53,920 nt of DNA from contig JAFRIG010000012.1 in the NCBI GenBank assembly GCA_017432895.1, forward strand, positions 1 to 53,920. The letters are read 5' to 3'. The stretch is from Erysipelotrichaceae bacterium. GTDB taxonomy: Bacteria > Bacillota_I > Bacilli_A > Erysipelotrichales > Erysipelotrichaceae. The number at the start of each line of letters is the position of its first letter. The stretch's first letter is position 1. Positions 47,645-53,920 of the stretch are shown here, in pieces. Under the pieces are notes generated by a model. It was not told the DNA's origin. It searched no databases and saw only the letters and a program-made list of their open reading frames with translations. A program made the position numbers and the translations under genes.

Positions 47645-50600
47645 ATGATGAGAAAGATTAGAAAAACGTTGCTGATGATCCTGACGGTCATGATGTTCAT
47701 GTCAGGATTCAGCACAAAGACCTTTGCGGATGATGAACAGGCAAAATCCGAACCCGATTCATTTACCGTACACTACGAGTTTGTACTGCGGGGCAGTGAT
47801 GAGACTTTGCCTGAAGAAGTTATGGCAAAGCTTCCGGATGATATCACAAATCTCCAAACAGGCGATGAAGTGGAGAACTTCCCGATTGAAGATGTTGTTT
47901 TGGATGAAACAACTTATTCCTTCCTTAGCTGGTCTCAGGATAAGGTGGCAATCACAGACAGTGATGTAACGGTAACCGGCACATGGGATAAGAAGGTAAC
48001 AGAACCTGTGGAGCTTCAGGAAACCGAAGAGGTTCCTTCGGAGTCCAAGGAAGAAAAGGCAAAACATCTTGTCAGCTACATGTTTGCCAATGCTACGGCA
48101 AGAGATGGTATCGGATCATTGCCTGAAGAAATCATGACTTTATTACCGGAAAAAGAAGAAGTGGAAGATATTGACTCCTATGAGCCAAAGTATCCTTCCT
48201 CTACAGAAGTATCCGGCTACGTGTTCAATGGCTATGAACCTTATAAGTATGATAGTGGTGATATTCTTTATCAGGGCATCTGGTATAAAAAGGAAACAGG
48301 ATCATTACTGAAGGCCCCATTGTTAAGAGCAGCAGGAAGTGAATCCTTCGGCTATGGCGGACAGCCAAACTGGGGACTGACCGGCGGCTGGGGATACAAC
48401 GGCCATAACGGTTTCTCGATCGGGGGTGTTGAATCCTGGTGTATTGATGCCAGAGTCCCTTTATCTGAAATAGGAACATCCTATGATCCTTTGGGTTCTT
48501 CATCAGGAAGAGCTGCCGAGATCATTGCTATGGGAAAGATGAACGGCAGATCCCAAGCTGAAATACAGGCTGCCTTATGGAACGAGGAAGGCTATGCCTC
48601 CTATGTCAACGGTGCCTATATCGATCCGAATGATTCCGACTTCAATTCAAGAGGCATGTATGGCTATTCCATCACCACATGGGGCGGCGAAGGACTGCAG
48701 ACCCAGGGCAAGGATCCTTCCTGGTGGCCGCTTGGTGGCTATGTCAAAGTCTACAAGAAAGCAACTGATACTTCGTTCAACTATGTAAAGAACTGCCCGA
48801 TCAACTATTCTCTTGCAGGAGCAGTCTATGGCGTCTATTCCGATGCTGCCTGCACGAACAGAGTCGCAAAACTCACAACCAACTCTAACGGTGAAACAGG
48901 GAAAAGCGGCGCTTTGGATCCTGGGACCTACTATGTAAAGGAGATCTCTCCTTCACCGGGTTTCCTTCTTGATGAGACCACCTACAGCGTAAGAGTTTCT
49001 GCAGGAGAAACCTCATCCATTACTTCGACGGAAGAACCGGTCAACGACCCGTTCACCATAAGACTTTTCAAACTCGATCGAAGACAATCGGAATACGTTA
49101 ATCATCTCGATGAAGCGGAATTCACTTTGAAATACTATGACAGTCAAAGCGACAATCCTTCTTCAGATTTACGGTTCACCTGGGTATTCAAACCGGTATT
49201 CGATGAAGAAGGAAGAGCTCTTGTCATTTTTGATGAAGAACATTATGTAAGAGGCGATGATCTGCTTCTTGATGAAAATGGAAACTTTTTCCTGCCTCTG
49301 GGTACATTCACGATCGAAGAGACTTTGGCTCCAAAACTGTTCTCCAGAGATGAAAACATCTATGTCGGACATATAAGAGAAGTAAACGGCCATGCGCAGG
49401 CTTCCATTGAGGGAAAAGGATGGCTGGATGTCGAAAACGAAGATCTGTCCCAATCCGAAGAGCTGCAGACTGTATCGCTGGTCATTCAGAAGGTGAATGA
49501 GGAAACCGGCAAGAACGAGCTTCCGGAAGATCACATCACTTCTACCGCAACTCTGGAAGGCGGAGTGTTCCATATCTGGAGGATCGGAAGATACGATGAC
49601 GGCGATGAACCCAAGATGATCGATATCGCTCCGATCGACTATGGAACTCTAATCACAGACGCAGAAGGAAAGTGTTCCATGGAATACGAACCTGGAACTA
49701 CAGACGGACTTCTGCCTGGCAAATTCAGAATCATTGAAGAGAAGGCTCCAAACGGCTTCGCAATCAACGAAAAGGAATTCATCCTGGAAGCTCCTGTCAA
49801 AGAAAGAAACACCGCTGCTTTCCAGTATTCTCTTCAAATCGGAGACAAGCTGACACGCATTCAGATCGAAAAGCTTGACGACAAGGGGGATCTTGTCCCG
49901 AAAGAGGCGACAGCCACCATACAGCTGATCGAGACTGATACCGGAAGAGTGGTCTATGAATTTGTCGCTGATGGAAGCTCCCATGTAATATACGGTCTTA
50001 CGACATTAATGAACTATCACCTTCATGAGCTTTATGTGGCACCAAACTTCAGACTGGCCATCGACAAGGACGTAGTGCCGATCGAAGCTAACGATTCGGA
50101 TATGCACTACTATCACATGGTCGACCATGGAATCGAGATCCATACGACTGCATCTTTCTCTGATGAAGGAAAGAAAGACTGGGACAATCCTTCCGGCAAG
50201 CATTATGTGGCAGACGGAGTCGCACACATCTTTGATGAAGTCAGCTATAAGAACATCTATGAGGGTGAGACCTATATCCTTGAAGGAGAACTCTTCGACA
50301 GGACAGAAAACAAGTCTTTAGACAATGTCGTAAGGAAAGAATTCGTCCCGAAATACGATGTCGGCATTGAGACACTGGAATTTGAGCAGCAGCTTGATGA
50401 CTTGGACAACCATGATCTGGTCGTCTTTGAAACCCTCTATCATGTTAAAGACGGCGAAGAGATCAAAGTCACTGAGCATAAGGATCTCGAGGATGAAGAT
50501 CAGACCATCTATGTTGATGAGCTCTACCGTGCGGACTTTGAAGTTTTAAAGGTCAATGCCGATGATACGCAGGAACCTTTATCCGGTGTAGCATTTCATA

Positions 50601-51790
50601 TCACATCCCACAGAGTGAAAAGGGATGGTGTATCGGAAGACTATGATCTGGGAGAATTCACCACGGATGAAAACGGAAAGATCTTTATTGAAAAGCTCAA
50701 GGAAGACACCGTTTTAACGATCACAGAAACAAAGGAAAAGGATCCGACCTGGTACAGATGGGAAGAGCCTTTTACCTTTGATATCGGACATGATTCTTCA
50801 ATCACATTACACAGTGATCCGATCGAGAATCATCAGATAAGGATCGGCACATCCGCTTTGTTTGAGGAATCAGATTCCAAGAACTATGTCGCAGACGGAG
50901 TTGCCCATATCATCGATTCTGTAAATTATGAATGGCTCTATGAAGGAGATTCTTACAAGCTGGTTGCGACTCTGATCGACAAGGGAACTGCAGAAGAACA
51001 TCTGGAAGAGGAAGTCACAACCGTTGAACATGAATTCACTGCCTCCGGTTTACACGGATCCGAAGATGTGATCATCGAATTCAACCTTGACGGCTATGAC
51101 AATCACGACTTTGTTGTCTTTGAGGAACTTTACCGGATTATCGAAAAGGAAGACGGTTCAAAGGAAGAGATTAAAGTTGCAGAACACAAGGATATCGACG
51201 ATGATGATCAGACAGTACACGTCGACGAACTCTACCGTGCAGCCATGGTCCTGTACAAGATCGGAAACGGCAATAAGGACATTAAACTGAACGGTGCCTA
51301 TTTCAATGTAACGACAAAAAGAACCAAGAGAGACGGAACACTTGTCGAAAAGGATCTTGGCACCTATGTAACCGGAGGTATCCTGATCGAAAGGGATGCA
51401 GCATTTAGGACGACGGTCTATTCCGATGAAGCGCTCACCACCAGCATCCGGTCCGTTGAATCCTCCTATGATTCCAATCTGAAGAAACAGGCAGTCACAC
51501 TGCTTAGCCTTCCTGAAGGGGAATACTGGGTGAAGGTGGAAGGCGAAGAAGATGCAAAGAAATATGAAGTATCCAAAGGAACGATCGTACTGTTCGATCA
51601 GCCGGAAGATACCGAAGTGACTTTCACCGAACTTGTTGCGCCGGCAGGATACTACATCGACAGAAAACCGTTCATCATCAATGTCGGACATGACTATGAA
51701 CTGGAACGTGTTGAGAATTACCGCTCCAACTCCATGATTGTTATAACAAACATCATTCCGGATACAGGATATGATGGAGAAGAAAACTGA
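47645..51790 (+). CDS. multidomain surface adhesin (SHIRT, thioester-like, SpaA/Cna-B, VaFE repeats)
   Basis: The 1381-residue protein has a signal peptide (residues 1-28, ending TKTFA). Two SHIRT-like domains follow (about 40-117 and 140-216; LPEEVMAKLP and LPEEIMTLLP). A thioester-like region has Cys266 in SWCIDARVP and Gln308 in IQAALWNEEG. A SpaA/Cna-B domain lies near 370-460 (ending TYYVKEISPSPGF). Further prealbumin-like domains span 460-830. Two VaFE-type repeats lie at about 853-960 and 1080-1198, each starting YVADGVAHI and ending QT(I/V)xVDELYR, with linker domains. It ends IPDTGYDGEEN. That resembles a sorting motif, but no hydrophobic segment or basic tail follows. Likely exported and attached by the sortase encoded next. 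Confidence 0.85.
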   Translation: MMRKIRKTLLMILTVMMFMSGFSTKTFADDEQAKSEPDSFTVHYEFVLRGSDETLPEEVMAKLPDDITNLQTGDEVENFPIEDVVLDETTYSFLSWSQDKVAITDSDVTVTGTWDKKVTEPVELQETEEVPSESKEEKAKHLVSYMFANATARDGIGSLPEEIMTLLPEKEEVEDIDSYEPKYPSSTEVSGYVFNGYEPYKYDSGDILYQGIWYKKETGSLLKAPLLRAAGSESFGYGGQPNWGLTGGWGYNGHNGFSIGGVESWCIDARVPLSEIGTSYDPLGSSSGRAAEIIAMGKMNGRSQAEIQAALWNEEGYASYVNGAYIDPNDSDFNSRGMYGYSITTWGGEGLQTQGKDPSWWPLGGYVKVYKKATDTSFNYVKNCPINYSLAGAVYGVYSDAACTNRVAKLTTNSNGETGKSGALDPGTYYVKEISPSPGFLLDETTYSVRVSAGETSSITSTEEPVNDPFTIRLFKLDRRQSEYVNHLDEAEFTLKYYDSQSDNPSSDLRFTWVFKPVFDEEGRALVIFDEEHYVRGDDLLLDENGNFFLPLGTFTIEETLAPKLFSRDENIYVGHIREVNGHAQASIEGKGWLDVENEDLSQSEELQTVSLVIQKVNEETGKNELPEDHITSTATLEGGVFHIWRIGRYDDGDEPKMIDIAPIDYGTLITDAEGKCSMEYEPGTTDGLLPGKFRIIEEKAPNGFAINEKEFILEAPVKERNTAAFQYSLQIGDKLTRIQIEKLDDKGDLVPKEATATIQLIETDTGRVVYEFVADGSSHVIYGLTTLMNYHLHELYVAPNFRLAIDKDVVPIEANDSDMHYYHMVDHGIEIHTTASFSDEGKKDWDNPSGKHYVADGVAHIFDEVSYKNIYEGETYILEGELFDRTENKSLDNVVRKEFVPKYDVGIETLEFEQQLDDLDNHDLVVFETLYHVKDGEEIKVTEHKDLEDEDQTIYVDELYRADFEVLKVNADDTQEPLSGVAFHITSHRVKRDGVSEDYDLGEFTTDENGKIFIEKLKEDTVLTITETKEKDPTWYRWEEPFTFDIGHDSSITLHSDPIENHQIRIGTSALFEESDSKNYVADGVAHIIDSVNYEWLYEGDSYKLVATLIDKGTAEEHLEEEVTTVEHEFTASGLHGSEDVIIEFNLDGYDNHDFVVFEELYRIIEKEDGSKEEIKVAEHKDIDDDDQTVHVDELYRAAMVLYKIGNGNKDIKLNGAYFNVTTKRTKRDGTLVEKDLGTYVTGGILIERDAAFRTTVYSDEALTTSIRSVESSYDSNLKKQAVTLLSLPEGEYWVKVEGEEDAKKYEVSKGTIVLFDQPEDTEVTFTELVAPAGYYIDRKPFIINVGHDYELERVENYRSNSMIVITNIIPDTGYDGEEN

Positions 51791-51834
51791 TCGATCCTCT
51801 CTATACAAAAATCCATAAGAAGAAATACCTACGG

Positions 51835-51867
51835 GGCATTGATTGAACACGGTCAATGCCTTTTCTT
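51835..51867 (+). terminator. terminator between adhesin and sortase
   Basis: GGCATTGA and TCAATGCC form a perfect 8-base stem around a 10-base loop, followed by TTTTCTT. Confidence 0.75.
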
Positions 51868-51888
51868 ATGGATGAAAGAAAAGAAAAC

Positions 51889-52968
51889 ATGAACGAGTAT
51901 AGACCAAGACATCTGAAAAAAGATGTTACAGAGGAAAAGATCAGGAGAAATGATACAGAAGCTGATGAAAAGTTTAGCGAGAAGATCCATGAGGAGATCG
52001 ATGAGCTGATCGAAGATTTCCTGAAGGAAAATGGAATGTCTGAAGAACCGATCAGAGATACGATCGAATTTTCAAAGATAAATACTGAAAACGAAGAACA
52101 CCATAGCAGCCGTAAAGGCATCGTTCTTTCAGTCGGAATCCTGGTGTTTCTGATCGTCTTCTTTGCGGGATTCTCAATGATCCACGGCAATCAGAAAACA
52201 TTGTCTGAACCTCAGATCATAGAAGAAGCTGACAAGTCCAATCCAATGGATCCGGAATTGAGAACCATGTGGCTTTCCAATAAAACTATCAATGAAGATT
52301 ACATCGGCCAGATTATTTTTGATTCAGAACTCGTCGATCTTCCCTTTGTTCAGGCGAAGGATGTCTACAGGGAAGATGGAACGCCCTACGTTTTCTATGA
52401 CAGCGATGGAAAACCCATTGAAGATTTTGAGTATCATACCGGCAACGATGTCTATCTGTGGACCTCTTGGAAGACAGGACAGTATGACGGATATGAGGAA
52501 GGCGGATCGGTGTTTCTTGATTTCCGCAATGACCTGAATGATCAAAACCTGATTATCTATGGCCATCACTTCGCCAGAGACTGGGATCCAAAAGGGAACA
52601 AACAGTTTACTCCGCTGGATCTTTTATTATCGAAAGAGAATTATGAGAACAACAGATATCTATCTCTGATCCTGGACAATGAGATCCGAAAGTATGTTGT
52701 CACCAATGTCTTTACGATCGATACTGAAGATGAATACGAGCAGCAGATCATACGGACGGATCTGGACTTTGACCTAAACGGCAACGCCGATCCTTCGTTT
52801 TTTGCCGGCTTTATCAGCTATATCAGCAAGATTTCAAGGTATGAGACTGAAGAATCAGTTAACACTGATGATTATCTATTGACACTGATTACCTGCATCG
52901 AGCACCAGCCAAGATACCGGCAGGTCGTCTTGTGCAGGGAACTGGAAAGAAGCATCTATACAGACTAG
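51889..52968 (+). CDS. srtB: class B sortase
   Basis: The 359-residue transpeptidase has a cytoplasmic charged N-terminus, a membrane helix near residues 87-110 (VLSVGILVFLIVFFAGFSMI) and an outer catalytic domain. Catalytic His is 226 or 227 in IIYGHHFARDW. The nucleophile is Cys336 in LLTLITCIEH, and the Arg is 342 or 344 in PRYRQVVLCREL. Length and the helix insert before the Cys fit class B. The start is uncertain: ATG 51889 is used, 51868 is possible, and 51856 lies inside the terminator stem. The adhesin next door is the obvious substrate. Confidence 0.9.
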   Translation: MNEYRPRHLKKDVTEEKIRRNDTEADEKFSEKIHEEIDELIEDFLKENGMSEEPIRDTIEFSKINTENEEHHSSRKGIVLSVGILVFLIVFFAGFSMIHGNQKTLSEPQIIEEADKSNPMDPELRTMWLSNKTINEDYIGQIIFDSELVDLPFVQAKDVYREDGTPYVFYDSDGKPIEDFEYHTGNDVYLWTSWKTGQYDGYEEGGSVFLDFRNDLNDQNLIIYGHHFARDWDPKGNKQFTPLDLLLSKENYENNRYLSLILDNEIRKYVVTNVFTIDTEDEYEQQIIRTDLDFDLNGNADPSFFAGFISYISKISRYETEESVNTDDYLLTLITCIEHQPRYRQVVLCRELERSIYTD

Positions 52969-53026
52969 AAAACGATGTATACTGCTTCTTTTCCCCAATT
53001 GAGAAGCAGATGCATAGATTACCCTG

Positions 53027-53083
53027 AAAGACAGGTCCTGCATGAAATACCCTTTTCTAAAAATATATGCAGGATCTGTCTTT
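53027..53083. terminator. terminator after the sortase gene
   Basis: AAAGACAGGTCCTGCAT and ATGCAGGATCTGTCTTT form a 17-base stem with one G-U pair and a 23-base loop, with TTTAT at the end. A smaller CTGCTTCT/AGAAGCAG stem lies just before it at 52983-53009. Confidence 0.75.
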
Positions 53084-53097
53084 ATCACAACTATCAA

Positions 53098-53120
53098 TTG
53101 TAGCAAGCTGCTACAGATTC
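53098..53120. repeat. second copy of the TTGTAGCAA-type palindromic site
   Basis: TTGTAGCAAGCTGCTACA followed by GATTC matches 43488-43510 at 20 of 23 positions. The core TGTAGCA-AGC-TGCTACA (53099-53115) is itself a perfect 7-base palindrome. It sits 10 bases before the next start codon, where a bound protein would block expression. Confidence 0.55.
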
Positions 53121-53129
53121 AAATCACAT

Positions 53130-53920
53130 ATGGAATTAAACGACTACAGAAAGAAAGACTACATGCCTTTCTGCATTGAAGAGATCAAGGAAGCGTTCAG
53201 GAAAGGTATCGATCCAAAGCTCATTGAAGAGTATATGTCCGATACCGATCTGGGAAACCTGCAGCTCAGGCAGATCCGTCTGGGCCTTGAAGAAGATCTT
53301 GATGTCTCTATCTATGCCAGAGTCACTATGTCTTACAGGGATATGGAGCAGATACGTCTGAGACTTCTGAAGGAAAAACAGGACCGGGATCTTCAAAAGG
53401 AGGAGGAAGAAAGGCTTCTTAAAGAAAAGACAAAAGAGGAAGTTCATAAGCTTAGGCTTCACAATACTCTGAATATCTTTCGGATCCTTCTGATTCTGGC
53501 GCTGATCGCAGCAGCCATACTGCTGTACATCATCTTCAAACACTTATATGAACTCTACAATGAAGATCTGTTTATTGAATTCAGGAATGAAAAGATCACT
53601 CTTGAATACAATGAACCTTTTCTGCCGGAAAAGCAGATCAAGGACTGTTCAAACGGAGACAGCATCATTATCATCTATCCATCCTTCAGCGCTGATGAAC
53701 TTGGCGAATTCACAGTCACCTACCAGTTAAGCAACGGACTTAAATCCATCAGGGAAGATCTGAAGATCGAGGTGATCGATTCAGTTCCGCCTGTGCTTTT
53801 ACTGAAGGAAGAGGAGATCACTTTAATCAGGGATGTTGATGAATTTGTTCCGGAAGACTGTATCGAAGAGATCTCGGATAACTGTGATGATGAAGTTGAT
53901 CTCAAAGTCAGCGAGATCAA
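53130..53920 (+). CDS. membrane protein with extracellular Ig-like region (partial, runs off the window)
   Basis: The frame is open from ATG 53130 to the last base, giving at least 263 residues. Residues 1-85 form a helical cytoplasmic domain (FCIEEIKEAFRKGIDPKLIE, then LQLRQIRLGLEEDLDVSIYA). A charged, coiled-coil-like stretch (86-108) leads to one membrane helix at about 114-137. The outer part looks like bacterial Ig-like repeats (KITLEYNEPF, then VIDSVPPVLLLKEEEITLIR). There is no good ribosome site, and a palindromic element lies just before the start. Function unknown; the 3' end lies beyond the window. Confidence 0.75.
   Translation, partial: MELNDYRKKDYMPFCIEEIKEAFRKGIDPKLIEEYMSDTDLGNLQLRQIRLGLEEDLDVSIYARVTMSYRDMEQIRLRLLKEKQDRDLQKEEEERLLKEKTKEEVHKLRLHNTLNIFRILLILALIAAAILLYIIFKHLYELYNEDLFIEFRNEKITLEYNEPFLPEKQIKDCSNGDSIIIIYPSFSADELGEFTVTYQLSNGLKSIREDLKIEVIDSVPPVLLLKEEEITLIRDVDEFVPEDCIEEISDNCDDEVDLKVSEI

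Larger units (their letters stand above)
43081..53920. mobile_element. left part of a plasmid-like integrated element
   Basis: From the tRNA 3' end to the window edge the genes are accessory in type: ParA, ParB, winged-helix protein, RepA_N initiator with iterons, toxin fragment, adhesin and class B sortase. The bases are also more AT-rich than in the region before. tRNA 3' ends are common integration sites. No integrase, relaxase or second attachment site is visible, so the type and right border of the element are unknown. Confidence 0.55.

Noticed and set aside
50202..51240. Tandem DNA duplication from a mobile element in the adhesin
   Set aside because: The two VaFE-type units are similar in protein but diverged in DNA, as expected for old domain repeats.
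51791..51855. Frameshifted membrane tail for the adhesin
   Set aside because: None of the three forward frames after the stop gives a hydrophobic segment followed by basic residues.
51856..51888. Earlier sortase start codons at 51856 and 51868
   Set aside because: The first lies within the terminator stem after the adhesin. The second is possible but has no ribosome site, so 51889 was preferred with low certainty.

Overview
The window reads as the chromosome of a fermentative, anaerobic, low-to-mid GC Bacillota. The evidence is PTS and RpiR systems, strong AGGAGG ribosome sites, an anaerobic sulfatase maturase, an Fe-S enoate-reductase-type flavoenzyme and a sodium-type ATP synthase rotor. 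An Erysipelotrichia-like gut bacterium is my best guess, but no marker gene here proves it.

Layout. (1) 1-3560: a minus-strand pair, an aconitase-X family protein and an old-yellow-enzyme/FAD oxidoreductase. (2) 3809-10822: an ATP synthase operon that begins with a MarR-type regulator under a clear promoter and palindromic operator, followed by atpI-B-E-F-(H+A)-G-D-C. The delta and alpha subunits are one continuous 686-residue reading frame, and the c subunit carries two membrane carboxylates. (3) 10829-13489: minus-strand GltD-like flavoprotein and a metallophosphoesterase with a ParB-like N-terminus. (4) 13583-22041: a hexuronate catabolic operon (uxaB, uxaA, AEC permease, uxaC, eda with a VOC tail, kdgK, kduD). 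With uxuA-uxuB at 39511-42107 it covers glucuronate and galacturonate through KDG and KDPG to pyruvate and glyceraldehyde-3-phosphate. (5) 22212-26079: atypical SDR, gamma-glutamyltransferase-family protein and a two-half chromate-type transporter. (6) 26102-39367: a sulfated-glycan locus made of two RpiR regulators, two PTS systems, two Cys-type sulfatases without signal peptides, their radical-SAM maturase, two GH1 enzymes and a TSUP-type anion exporter. The genes suggest PTS import of sulfated sugars, desulfation and hydrolysis in the cytoplasm, and export of the released sulfur oxyanion. (7) 42186-43080: a HAD phosphatase and tRNA-Gly(CCC).

(8) 43081 to the end: a plasmid-like, more AT-rich accessory element beside the tRNA gene. 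It has parA, parB, a small winged-helix gene, a RepA_N-family initiator with four palindromic iterons inside its coding sequence, a membrane-anchored protein with a C2H2-like motif, a RelE-like toxin fragment, a 1381-residue adhesin (SHIRT, thioester-like, SpaA/Cna-B and VaFE-type domains), a class B sortase, and a membrane protein running off the right edge. No integrase or conjugation gene is visible, so whether it is an ICE, an integrated plasmid or a decayed island cannot be settled here.

The most unusual points are the delta-alpha fusion in a MarR-headed, probably Na+-coupled ATP synthase operon, and the intracellular PTS-sulfatase-exporter arrangement. All functional names rest on reading motifs by eye; no database search was run.
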